Origin: Streptomyces avidinii
GTDB lineage: Bacteria; Actinomycetota; Actinomycetes; Streptomycetales; Streptomycetaceae
Assembly (NCBI RefSeq): GCF_014650695.1
Contig: NZ_BMVL01000002.1
Location: forward strand, 637,351 to 701,350
DNA length: 64,000 nucleotides
Direction of reading: 5' to 3'
The notes beneath the pieces are model-generated. The model made no database searches. It saw only the letters and a list, made by a program, of their open reading frames with translations, and was not told the origin of the DNA. This document shows, one piece after another, positions 42,648 to 50,570 of this stretch. A program made the translations under genes and the position numbers. Numbering within the stretch: position 1 is the first letter of the stretch; each line of letters begins with the position of its first letter.

Positions 42648-43289
42648 TCAGCGCTCCGCGGCGGCGCCGTGGGGCGCGCGGCCCGCGAAGGCCACCGGGC
42701 CGAACACGGCGGCCAGTTCGCCGGGGTCGGACGGCAGGCCGCCGCCGATGCCGACGGCCGTGGCACCTGCTGCGAGCCACTCGGGCACCTCGGTGGGCCG
42801 GATGCCGCCGGTCGGGATGATCACCGCCTCGGGCAGGACGGCCCTGAGGGAGCGGAGAAAGCCGGGGCCGCCCACATGGGCCGGGAAGACCTTGGCGGCT
42901 CCGCCGGCCCGGACGGCGGAGGCGATCTCGCCGGGAGTGAACCCGCCCTCGATGAAGACGGCTTCGCGGCGTACGGCGACGGCGCGGACCTCGGGGGCCG
43001 GGTACGGGGAGACCAGGAAGGCAGCGCCCGCATCCAGGGCGGTCTCGGCCTGCGCCGTGGTGGTGACCGTGCCGACACCCATCAGGGCGGGGCGGCCGCG
43101 GACGTCGCTCAGCGGGGCGGTGCGGCTGACGGCGGCGGCCCAGCCGGGGGTGGAGGTGGTGAGTTCGACCGCGCGACAGCCGACGGCGAGGAGGGCGGTG
43201 GTGTGGCGGACGGCCTCGTCGGCGTCCGTGTCGCGCAGCACGGGCAGCACGCGCTGGGCGGCGAGCACCGCGTACAGGTGATCAGGCAT
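42648..43289 (-). CDS. eda: 2-Dehydro-3-deoxyphosphogluconate (KDPG) aldolase
   Basis: 213-residue class I aldolase. Schiff-base Lys133 in AAKVFPAHVGGP, catalytic Glu42 in AVELTTSTP, and phosphate-binding IIPTGGIRPTEV and GIGGGLPSD. It cleaves KDPG to pyruvate and glyceraldehyde-3-phosphate. First gene of the two-gene operon with the KDG kinase; the ATG at 43289 faces the IclR-family gene, separated by a shared 88-nt promoter region carrying a DasR-type site and an IclR-type palindrome. Length is typical. Confidence 0.9.
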   Translation of the reverse strand: MPDHLYAVLAAQRVLPVLRDTDADEAVRHTTALLAVGCRAVELTTSTPGWAAAVSRTAPLSDVRGRPALMGVGTVTTTAQAETALDAGAAFLVSPYPAPEVRAVAVRREAVFIEGGFTPGEIASAVRAGGAAKVFPAHVGGPGFLRSLRAVLPEAVIIPTGGIRPTEVPEWLAAGATAVGIGGGLPSDPGELAAVFGPVAFAGRAPHGAAAER

Positions 43290-43303
43290 GAACCCTCCCC
43301 GAT

Positions 43304-43359
43304 CGTTCCACGTACTGGAACGGAGTACCGTATGACGGAACCATGTGGTCTAGACCCTA
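43304..43359. promoter_or_regulatory. Shared operator region between eda-kdgK and the IclR regulator
   Basis: CGTTCCA-CGTAC-TGGAACG (43304-43322) is a 7-bp-armed inverted repeat of the kind bound by IclR-type proteins, followed by a further GGAACCA half-site (43338-43344). TGTGGTCTAGACCCTA (43344-43359) contains TGGTCTAGACC, the core of the DasR response element. Both lie in the 88-nt gap between the divergent starts. Binding proteins are inferred, not shown. Confidence 0.7.
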
Positions 43360-43377
43360 CCTGCGCCAGGAGCACCC

Positions 43378-44265
43378 GTGTCAATGGATGAAGCGGCGAT
43401 GGACGGAAGTTCGGCACGGACCGGAGGAACCGACCGGACCGACAGAACCGACGGGACCGGCGGAACCGGCGGAACCGGCGGAACCGGCGGAACCGGGCCG
43501 ACGGCGCGGAAAGGGCGGACCTCCGCAGCCGGTTCCGCCCTGGAGAAGTCCCTGCGCGTCCTGGAAGCGGTGGCCGCGCCCGGCGGGCCGCACCGGCTGG
43601 CCGATCTGACGGCGGCTGCCGCGGTGCCCAAGTCGAGCACGTTCCGCATCCTGGCCTCGCTGATCGACCAGGGCTTCGTACGCCAGGAGGCCGACAGCCG
43701 CTACGGCGTGGGGCCGCGCCTGCGCGGGCTCGCCGCCCTCGTCGGCGCCGGCGAGCCGGCGACCATCGGGCGCATCCTCGGCGAACTGCGGCGGGCCACC
43801 GGCCAGACGGTCCATCTCGCCCTGCACAGCGGGCAGACCATCACCTACATCCGCAAGCTGGAGGGCGGCGAGGACCAGCCCTTCCGTACGGCGTCCCGCG
43901 TCGGCATGCGCATGCCGCTGCACACGACCGCAATCGGCAAGAGCATCCTGGCCCACCTGACCGCCGACGAGGTACGGGAGCTGATCGCCGCCACCGGGCT
44001 GCCGCGCCGGACCCCGCACACGCTCACCACCGCGGGTGCCCTGCACGCCCAACTGGCGGAGGTCCGCGCCCGGGGCTTCGCCGTGGACGACGAGGAGAAC
44101 GAGCCCACCATCCGCTGCATCGGCGCGCCCGTCCTCGGGCCGACGGGACGGCCGGTCGGCGGGGTCAGCGTCACCACCGTCGCGTTCCTGGTCTCCCGCG
44201 AGGAGATCGCGGCGTACGCACCGGCCCTGTGTGCTGCCGCCGAGGCCCTTGCCCCGCTGCTGTGA
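43378..44265 (+). CDS. IclR-family transcriptional regulator of ketodeoxy-sugar catabolism
   Basis: 295 residues. After a low-complexity Gly/Thr head (residues about 18-40, from 9-nt repeats 43459-43494) come an IclR winged helix (SALEKSLRVLEAVAAPG, HRLADLTAAAAVPKSSTFR) and the C-terminal effector-binding domain (RVGMRMPLHTTAIGKSILAH, GFAVDDEENEPTIRCIGAPV). IclR proteins commonly sense a pathway intermediate; with eda and kdgK divergent, KDG or KDPG is the obvious candidate (inference). GTG 43378 follows AGGAG. A later ATG (codon 8) is a possible alternative start. Confidence 0.88.
   Translation: MSMDEAAMDGSSARTGGTDRTDRTDGTGGTGGTGGTGGTGPTARKGRTSAAGSALEKSLRVLEAVAAPGGPHRLADLTAAAAVPKSSTFRILASLIDQGFVRQEADSRYGVGPRLRGLAALVGAGEPATIGRILGELRRATGQTVHLALHSGQTITYIRKLEGGEDQPFRTASRVGMRMPLHTTAIGKSILAHLTADEVRELIAATGLPRRTPHTLTTAGALHAQLAEVRARGFAVDDEENEPTIRCIGAPVLGPTGRPVGGVSVTTVAFLVSREEIAAYAPALCAAAEALAPLL
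43459..43494. repeat. 9-bp coding minisatellite in the IclR regulator
   Basis: Four exact GGCGGAACC units (43459-43494) with degenerate copies upstream from about 43418. In frame they encode a Gly-Gly-Thr head. Copy number can change without frameshift. Confidence 0.85.
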
Positions 44266-44392
44266 CCCCCCGAATGGAGGTCCGAAAACAGACTTCGGGA
44301 AAATTCTTCGGGATAACTGTTATCGACACCCCGATCGCAGGTCTCCCAGGTATCGGGCATCATCGACCGCCGGTACGGACAGGGAACATCAC

Positions 44393-46039
44393 ATGACTAC
44401 TCAGCACACCGCAGCACTCGTGGCAGCGGCCCGCGCGGGTGACCCCCACGCGCAGGACGAGCTCGTCGGCGCCCATCTCCCGCTCGTCTACAACATCGTC
44501 GGACGAGCCCTGGGCGGGTCGTGCGACGTGGACGACGTGGTGCAGGACACGATGCTGCGGGCGCTCGACGGGCTGGGCGGCCTGCGGGTGGACGAGAGCT
44601 TCCGGTCCTGGCTGGTGGCGATCGCGATGAACCGGGTGCGGGCGCACTGGCAGGCCCGGCAGAGTGGTTTCGGCGAGAGCACGCTGGAGTCGGCGAGCGA
44701 TATCGCCGACCCGGGTGCCGACTTCGTCGACCTGACCGTCGCCCGCCTCAACCTCTCCGGCCAGCGGCGCGAGACGGCCCGGGCCACCCGCTGGCTGGAG
44801 CCCGAGGACCGGGCCCTGCTGTCCCTGTGGTGGCTGGAGTGCGCCGGAGAGCTGACCCGGGCGGAGGTGGCCGGCGCCCTGGAACTGTCCCCGCAGCACA
44901 CGGCGGTCCGGGTGCAGCGGATGAAGGCCCAGCTGGAGTCGGCGCGCGTGGTGGAGCGTGCGCTGGACACCCATCCCGCGTGCCAGGAGCTGCGGACCGT
45001 GATGGCGGGCTGGGACGGGCAGCCCTCGGCGCTGTGGCGCAAGCGAATAGCACGGCACGCCCGTGAATGCGTACGGTGCTCCGGCCTGTGGAGCGGACTG
45101 GTTCCGGCGGAGGGGCTGCTGGCCGGTCTGGCCCTGGTACCCGTTTCGGCGGCCCTCCTGGCAGGGGTCAAGTCGGCCGGGGCGGCCGGCTTCGCGCCCG
45201 CGAGCGTTGCCTTCGCCGACGGCTTCGACCCGGGCTTCGCCGACGCGGCGACCCAGCTCACCCCGGTCACCGATGCGGCGACCCAGGTCACCCCCGTCGG
45301 CGGCCCGGGCGGCGGCGGCCGCGGCGTGCTGCGCAAGCGCCGGCAGAGCCGGCGCCGGGTGGTCGGCGGTGCGGTCCTCGCCGCCTGCGTCGCGGGCGGC
45401 GGGCTCGTGTACCTCGGGGGGCTGCCCGGTTCGGGCGACACGAAGGAGGGCGCCGCGCCCGCCACCCCGCTGGCCGCGCTCTCGGCGACCGAGTCCGCCG
45501 GGCTGCCCTCGGAGTCGGCCTCGCCCTCCGCGTCCCCTTCGCCCTCCCCGTCGGCCTCCGCCTCGCCGAGCCCGTCGGCGAGTCCGAGCCCGACGCAGTC
45601 CAAGAGCAAGTCCCCGAGCCCGAAGGCTTCGCCGGTCAAGCCGGCGCCGGCCCCGCCGTCGGGCGTGGCCGGCCAGGTCGTGGCCCTGGTCAACAGCGAG
45701 CGGGCGGCGGCGGGCTGCGGCCCCCTCAAGGAGGACCCGCAGCTGCGCGCAGCCGCGCAGGGGCACTCCGACGACATGGCGGCCCGGGACTTCTTCGCGC
45801 ACACCAGCCCCGACGGCAAGGACCCGGGCGACCGGACCACCGCGGCCGGGTACCGCTGGTCGACGTACGGGGAGAACATCGCGCGGGGCCAGCAGACGGC
45901 CCAGTCGGTCATGGACTCCTGGATGAAGAGCCCCGGCCACCGCGCGAACATCCTCAACTGCTCCTTCAAGGACATCGGCGTGGGTATCCATCAGGGCTCG
46001 GGCGGCCCCTGGTGGACGCAGAACTTCGGCGCCCGGTAG
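44393..46039 (+). CDS. ECF-type sigma factor fused to a zinc anti-sigma motif, TM helix and extracellular CAP domain
   Basis: 548 residues with an unusual order. Residues 1-75: sigma-70 region 2 (LVYNIVGRALGGSCDVDDVV then QDTMLRALD, FRSWLVAIAMNRVRAHW). About 120-200: region 4 (LEPEDRALLSLWWLE, EVAGALELSPQHTAVRVQRM). Then HARECVRC (His222, Cys226, Cys229), the H-x3-C-x2-C zinc anti-sigma motif. A hydrophobic stretch follows (LAGLALVPVSAALLAGV, about 245-262), then a TM helix after RRRR (VVGGAVLAACVAGGGLVYLG, about 323-342) and a long Ser/Pro linker. A CAP/SCP domain ends the protein (VVALVNSERAAAGCGPL, STYGENIARGQQ, SPGHRANILNC, about 428-548). Sigma and its inhibitor thus share one chain with an outside domain. 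ATG 44393 is preceded by AGGGAACATCAC. Confidence 0.88.
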   Translation: MTTQHTAALVAAARAGDPHAQDELVGAHLPLVYNIVGRALGGSCDVDDVVQDTMLRALDGLGGLRVDESFRSWLVAIAMNRVRAHWQARQSGFGESTLESASDIADPGADFVDLTVARLNLSGQRRETARATRWLEPEDRALLSLWWLECAGELTRAEVAGALELSPQHTAVRVQRMKAQLESARVVERALDTHPACQELRTVMAGWDGQPSALWRKRIARHARECVRCSGLWSGLVPAEGLLAGLALVPVSAALLAGVKSAGAAGFAPASVAFADGFDPGFADAATQLTPVTDAATQVTPVGGPGGGGRGVLRKRRQSRRRVVGGAVLAACVAGGGLVYLGGLPGSGDTKEGAAPATPLAALSATESAGLPSESASPSASPSPSPSASASPSPSASPSPTQSKSKSPSPKASPVKPAPAPPSGVAGQVVALVNSERAAAGCGPLKEDPQLRAAAQGHSDDMAARDFFAHTSPDGKDPGDRTTAAGYRWSTYGENIARGQQTAQSVMDSWMKSPGHRANILNCSFKDIGVGIHQGSGGPWWTQNFGAR

Positions 46040-46070
46040 CGGGCACGGGCCGGGCCGGTGCGCAGGTGGG

Positions 46071-46865
46071 TCACGGGCGCCGGCCCCGGACCGCCCAGGC
46101 ACGGGCGGAGAGGGCGACCGAGCCGTCCGGGCCTGCGGGGAGGAGCCCCTCGAGCCGCGTGCGCAGCCGGTCCCGGGCGGCCGGGGCGAGGGTGGCGACG
46201 TAGCCGGGAGCCGGTCCCTGGCCGGAGAGGAAGGGCTCCCAGAGGTCCGCGAAACCGGCGAAGACGGTGGGCACCTCGATCGGGGTGACCGTCACGTCGA
46301 CGAGCCCCGCCCCGGTCCAGAGGTCTCGCAGGGGACCGGGGCGGCAGTGCGCGAACCGCCGGCCCTCGTCCAGTGCGCGGGCCGCCGGATCGAGTGCGGC
46401 CGCGGCGTCCCAGAAGCGGCGCAGGAAGGTCATGCCCTCGGGGTAGTCCCACACGTACGAGGCGACCAGCCCGCCCGGGCGAACCACCCGGGCGGCTTCG
46501 GCCGTGGCCCGCGCCGGTTCGAGGAAGTTGAGGGCCAGCCCGCTGACGACTGCGTCGAACGCCGCGTCGGGGGCCGGCAGCGCCAGGGCGTCGGCCACGG
46601 CGAAGCGGGCCGGCGCCGGGGCGCCGGCCCGGGCCGTGCGCAGGAAGCCGGGAGACCGGTCCAGTCCCAGCACGACGCGGGGTCGGCAGCGGACGGCGAC
46701 CACCTCGGTCAGCGCTCCCGTGCCGCAGCAGACGTCCAGCCACCGCTGACCGCTCAGGCCGCCGAGCCGCGCCACGAACACCTCGGCGACCTGTCGGCTC
46801 CAGCGGCCCATGTACCGCTCGTAGGCGTCCCCCTCCGCCCACACGTCGGACGGGTCCTCTGCCAT
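46071..46865 (-). CDS. SAM-dependent methyltransferase (class I)
   Basis: 264 residues. Motif I WLDVCCGTGALTEVV (SAM-binding, about 43-57), acidic motif after VVLGLDRSPGF, and FDAVVSGLALNFLEPARA, VRPGGLVASYVWDYPEG. It resembles UbiE/COQ5-like small-molecule methyltransferases; substrate cannot be assigned. The C-terminus (LSARAWAVRGRRP) is complete. ATG 46865 has GAGAGGGG upstream; a GTG 6 codons earlier is an alternative. Convergent with the sigma-CAP fusion gene, 31 nt away. Confidence 0.88.
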   Translation of the reverse strand: MAEDPSDVWAEGDAYERYMGRWSRQVAEVFVARLGGLSGQRWLDVCCGTGALTEVVAVRCRPRVVLGLDRSPGFLRTARAGAPAPARFAVADALALPAPDAAFDAVVSGLALNFLEPARATAEAARVVRPGGLVASYVWDYPEGMTFLRRFWDAAAALDPAARALDEGRRFAHCRPGPLRDLWTGAGLVDVTVTPIEVPTVFAGFADLWEPFLSGQGPAPGYVATLAPAARDRLRTRLEGLLPAGPDGSVALSARAWAVRGRRP

Positions 46866-46952
46866 GCCGCCGCCCCTCTCCACGGGCTTCCCGGTGACCG
46901 GAGCCGGGCCGTCTTGCGGATCTTGTCGCCCGGCAAGATCCGAAAGAGCGGC

Positions 46953-48344
46953 CTAGTGGTGGAAGCCGGAGCGCGGCTCGGTGGCCGGGACGGGCGGGGG
47001 CGTGGCCTCCAGGTGTTCCACGGCCGCGCGCAGGTCGGTGGCGAGCAGCGCCATCTGGTCGCGGGTCACGCCGTGCCGGACGAGGACGCGTTGGATGACC
47101 GTGTCGTCGCGGTCGGCGGGCAGCGGGTACGAGGGCACCTGCCAGCCGCGCATGCGCAGCCGGTCGGAGAGGTCGTAGAGGCTGAAGCCGACGGCGTCCG
47201 GGTCGGTGAGCTTGTAGGAGACGGCGGGCAGGGCGCCCCGGCCGTCGTAGAGGAGGGTGAAGGGCCCCATGTCGGCGATCTGCCGGGCGAGGTATTGGGC
47301 GGTGTCGGCGCAGGCTTCCTGGACGCGCCGGTAGCCGGCCCGGCCCAGCCGCAGGAACAGGTAGTACTGCGCGATGATCTCGCCGCCGGGGCGGGAGAAG
47401 TTGAGCGCGAAGGTCGGCATGTCGCCGCCCAGGTAGTCCACGTTGAAGACGAGGTCGGCCGGGAGGAGGTCGGCGGTGCGCCAGATGACCCAGCCGACTC
47501 CGAGGGGCGCGAGCCCGTACTTGTGGCCGGAGGTGTTGATGGAGGCGACGCGCGGCAGCCGGAAGTCCCACACCACATCGGGGTGGAGGAAGGGTGCGAC
47601 GAAACCGCCGCTCGCGCCGTCCACGTGGATGGGGACGTCCCAGCCGTGCTCGGCCTGGATCCGGTCGAGCTCGGCGGCGAACTCGGCGACGGGCTCGTAG
47701 TCGCAGGTGTAGGTGACGCCGAGGATGGCGACGACGCCGATGGTGTTCTCGTCGACGTACCGGGCGAGCTGATGGGCCTGCAGGCCGGTGGCGCCGGTCT
47801 CCAGCGGAACCTGGCGCAGTTCGACGTCGAAGTAGCGGGCGAACTTCTCCCAGCAGACCTGGACCGGGCCGCACACCAGGTTGGGGCGGTCGGTGGGCAG
47901 GCCCTCGGCGCGGCGGCGCTCGCGCCACCGCCATTTGAGCGCGAGGCCGCCGAGCATGGCGGCCTCGCTGGAGCCGGTGGTGGAGCAGCCGGCCCCGGTG
48001 GCGCCGGCGGGGGCGTTCCACAGGTCGGCCAGGATGTTGACGCAGCGGGACTCGATCTCGGCGGTCTGCGGGTACTCGTCCTTGTCGATCATGTTCTTGT
48101 CGAGGCAGACGTTCATCAGGCGGTGCACGCCCTCGTCCGACCAGGTGGTGCAGAAGGTGGCCAGGTTCTGGGCCGCGTTGCCGTCCAGGAGCAGCTCGTT
48201 GCGGAGCAGCTCGTAGACGACCTCGGTCGGTGAGTGGTCCTCAGGAATTTTGTACTTGGGGAGGATCTGGCCGCTCAGCGTGGACGCGAAGACGTCCGTG
48301 TCGGCGTCCTGGGCACGTACGTCCTTCGTCTCATGAAGAGCCAT
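46953..48344 (-). CDS. gadB: Glutamate decarboxylase
   Basis: 463-residue PLP enzyme converting glutamate to GABA and CO2, consuming a proton. Seen: GCSTTGSSEAAMLGGLALKW (cofactor phosphate region), HVDGASGGFVAPFL with the cofactor-binding Asp, the Schiff-base Lys in NTSGHKYGLAPLGVGWV, and DYLGGDMPTFALNFSRPGG. The C-terminus ends FHH, as in many GadB. No gadC antiporter is adjacent. ATG 48344 has no ribosome site at proper distance, but TATAGT (48356-48351) lies 6 nt before it and could give a leaderless transcript. Divergent from melC1. Confidence 0.93.
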   Translation of the reverse strand: MALHETKDVRAQDADTDVFASTLSGQILPKYKIPEDHSPTEVVYELLRNELLLDGNAAQNLATFCTTWSDEGVHRLMNVCLDKNMIDKDEYPQTAEIESRCVNILADLWNAPAGATGAGCSTTGSSEAAMLGGLALKWRWRERRRAEGLPTDRPNLVCGPVQVCWEKFARYFDVELRQVPLETGATGLQAHQLARYVDENTIGVVAILGVTYTCDYEPVAEFAAELDRIQAEHGWDVPIHVDGASGGFVAPFLHPDVVWDFRLPRVASINTSGHKYGLAPLGVGWVIWRTADLLPADLVFNVDYLGGDMPTFALNFSRPGGEIIAQYYLFLRLGRAGYRRVQEACADTAQYLARQIADMGPFTLLYDGRGALPAVSYKLTDPDAVGFSLYDLSDRLRMRGWQVPSYPLPADRDDTVIQRVLVRHGVTRDQMALLATDLRAAVEHLEATPPPVPATEPRSGFHH

Positions 48345-48679
48345 ATCGGGACTATAAGTGACAAACCTCCTCGATCAGGGATGAGATTGACGGCCACGCG
48401 AGGTGCGGTCGCGCCGCCGGGGCGAGAAGGTCCGTAACAGGCTGCAAAGGGTTGCTGACGCTCTGCTTCCAGCCGACTCTGCGATGTGACCCTGCCCATA
48501 CGCCCCCAGGACCGCCGAAGAAATTACTGTCCAGTAGACTCGGCGCCGCAGATCTTCCCGTTCGGACCCCCGGAGCCGCTCCGGACGGGAAGATCATCCA
48601 ACTTGTTCTACCGGCAACGTATCCATCCATGTCCGGATACAGGCCAAGCCTCTCCCCCACCCTGATACCTCTTCGTGCC
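48345..48679. promoter_or_regulatory. gadB-melC intergenic region with inverted repeat and leader hairpin
   Basis: 335 nt between divergent genes. It holds TACTGTCCAGTA (48525-48536), an inverted repeat, and a long hairpin with 16-bp arms (48551-48566 with 48580-48595, one wobble position), 84 nt before melC1. The hairpin has no T-run after it (ATCCAACTTG). It may attenuate or stabilise the melC message. TATAGT near gadB is a possible -10 for that side. Confidence 0.6.
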
Positions 48680-49066
48680 ATGAAGAAGATCACTCGCCGT
48701 CAGGCCTTGGGGACAACCGCCGGTGTCCTCACCGCCCTTGGTCTGACCGCCGCTGCCGCGGGCGCCACAAGCGCCGCCGCGACTCCCACCGAGCCCACCA
48801 CCCCGGGCTCGGTCGACGAGGTCTACCAGGGCCGCCGTATCCAGATCACCCCGGGCGGGGGCGGCCACCACGGCGGCCACCACTCCCCGGGCCAGCCCAC
48901 CGTCCGAATAGACGGCAGGGAACTGCACATCATGCGCAACGCCGATGGCACGTGGATCAGCGTGATCAACCACTACGAGACCTTCGCCGACCCGAAGCTC
49001 CTCGCCCGCGCCGCGGTCCGCGATCTCCAGGGCGCCGCCCTCGTTCCCTTCGGAGGTGCGGCATGA
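48680..49066 (+). CDS. melC1: Tyrosinase cofactor / copper chaperone MelC1
   Basis: 128 residues. Tat-type signal (RRQALGTTAGVLTALGLTAA, cleavage near 30-35), His-rich segment GGGGHHGGHHSPG (about 54-66) for copper, and DGRELHIMRNADGTWISVIN, the conserved caddie core. It carries and copper-loads apotyrosinase and brings it through the Tat system. Its stop overlaps the start of melC2 (ATGA). ATG 48680 was chosen because KKITRRQALG is the expected Tat start; an upstream ATG at 48629 would bury it. Ribosome site weak. Confidence 0.93.
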   Translation: MKKITRRQALGTTAGVLTALGLTAAAAGATSAAATPTEPTTPGSVDEVYQGRRIQITPGGGGHHGGHHSPGQPTVRIDGRELHIMRNADGTWISVINHYETFADPKLLARAAVRDLQGAALVPFGGAA

Positions 49067-49911
49067 CCGTACGCAAGAACCAGGCCACGCTGACCCCCGC
49101 GGAGAAGCGCGCCTTCACCTCGGCCCTGCAGGAACTCAAGCGCAACGGCAGTTATGACCGTTTCGTCACCACCCACAACGGCTTCATCATGAGCGACACC
49201 GACTCGGGCGACCGGGTCGGCCACCGCTCCCCCTCCTTCCTGCCGTGGCACCGGCGCTTCCTCCTGGAGTTCGAGGAGGCGCTGCAGAAAGTGGACGCGA
49301 GCCTCGCGCTGCCCTACTGGGACTGGACCGCGGACCGCACCTCCCGCTCCTCCCTCTGGGCCCCCGACTTCCTCGGCGGCACCGGGCGCGCCCGGGACGG
49401 CCAGGTCATGGACGGTCCGTTCGCATACGCGACGGGCAAGTGGAACATAAACGTACGGGTGGACGGGCGCGCCTACCTGCGCCGCGATCTCGGCACCTCC
49501 GTCGCCCAGCTGCCGACCAGGGCCGAGGTGGACGCCGTCCTCGCCATGCCGGTCTACGACATGGCGCCCTGGAACAGCTCCTCCAACGGCTTCCGCAACC
49601 ACCTGGAGGGCTGGCGCGGCGCCAACCTGCACAACCGGGTGCACGTGTGGGTCGGCGGGCAGATGTCCACCGGGGCCTCCCCCAACGACCCGGTGTTCTG
49701 GATGCACCACGCCTTCATCGACAAGCTGTGGGCCGAGTGGCAGGCGAAGCACCCCCAGTCCACGTACCTGCCGGGCGCGGGCACGCAGAACGTCGTCGAC
49801 CTGAACGACACCATGCGGCCGTGGAACAACGTGACCCCGGCGGACATGCTCGATCACCGGAAGTTCTACACCTTCGACACCGAACCGGTCGCCGCCGCCA
49901 GCCAGCGGTAG
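49063..49911 (+). CDS. melC2: Tyrosinase MelC2
   Basis: 282 residues; type-3 copper monooxygenase oxidising tyrosine to dopaquinone for melanin. CuA ligands His38 (TTHNG), His54 (VGHRSP) and His63 (LPWHRRF); CuB region NLHNRVHVWVGG and VFWMHHAFIDKLW. All six His are present at the positions of characterised Streptomyces tyrosinases. No signal of its own: exported with MelC1. The 3' end overlaps the response-regulator gene on the other strand by 46 nt. Confidence 0.96.
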   Translation: MTVRKNQATLTPAEKRAFTSALQELKRNGSYDRFVTTHNGFIMSDTDSGDRVGHRSPSFLPWHRRFLLEFEEALQKVDASLALPYWDWTADRTSRSSLWAPDFLGGTGRARDGQVMDGPFAYATGKWNINVRVDGRAYLRRDLGTSVAQLPTRAEVDAVLAMPVYDMAPWNSSSNGFRNHLEGWRGANLHNRVHVWVGGQMSTGASPNDPVFWMHHAFIDKLWAEWQAKHPQSTYLPGAGTQNVVDLNDTMRPWNNVTPADMLDHRKFYTFDTEPVAAASQR

Positions 49912-50570
49912 TGCAGTTCGGGGCGGCCGACCTGGCCGTACCGGGGGGTCCGGTCCGCGCGGCCGGTGTCCACCAGGTGCTCCAGGTACCGGCGCGCGGT
50001 GATCCGGGAGATCCCCGCCGCCTCGGCCGCCCCCGCCGACGTCAGTCCCTCGGGCGCCGCCCGCAGCAGGGCGGCGACCCGGTCCAGGGTCGGCGCGCTC
50101 AGCCCCTTGGGGAGCTCGGCCGGGCGGGGTGCGCGCAGGGCGGCCATCGCCCGGTCCACGTCGTCCTGCCCGGCCGCCTCTCCCGCCGCCTGGCGGAACT
50201 CGGCGTAGCGCAGGAGCCGTTCGCGCAGGGTGGGGAAGGCGAACGGCTTCAGCACGTACTGGACCACGCCGAGCGAGACGCTCTCGCGGACCACGGCCAG
50301 ATCCCGCGCGGACGTCACCACGATCACGTCGACGGGATGACCGGCCGCCCGCAGCCCGCGCGCGAAGCGCAGGCCGTGCCCGTCGGGCAGACCGAGGTCG
50401 AGCAGGAGCAGGTCGACGCGGGTCCGCTCCAGGAAGCGGGTGGCCTCGGCGAGCGAGTGAACCGCGCCGACGGCCGTGAAGCCGGGCACTCGGCCGACGT
50501 ACAGCGCGTGCGCGTCGGCCGCCACCGGATCGTCCTCGACGACCAGCACGCGCACCTCGCCGGCGCTCAC
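49866..50570 (-). CDS. Response regulator, CitB/DcuR family
   Basis: 234 residues. Receiver domain with Asp13/Asp14 (VEDDP), phosphoacceptor Asp58 (LLLLDLGLPDGHG), Thr in VVTSARD and Lys in QYVLKPF. A C-terminal winged HTH follows (GLTSAGAAEAAGISRITARR, YLEHLVDTGRADR). GTG 50570 overlaps the kinase stop (GTGA). Partner of the CitA/DcuS-like kinase and likely activator of the divergent dctA. The 3' end overlaps melC2 convergently. Confidence 0.9.
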   Translation of the reverse strand: MSAGEVRVLVVEDDPVAADAHALYVGRVPGFTAVGAVHSLAEATRFLERTRVDLLLLDLGLPDGHGLRFARGLRAAGHPVDVIVVTSARDLAVVRESVSLGVVQYVLKPFAFPTLRERLLRYAEFRQAAGEAAGQDDVDRAMAALRAPRPAELPKGLSAPTLDRVAALLRAAPEGLTSAGAAEAAGISRITARRYLEHLVDTGRADRTPRYGQVGRPELHYRWLAAATGSVSKV

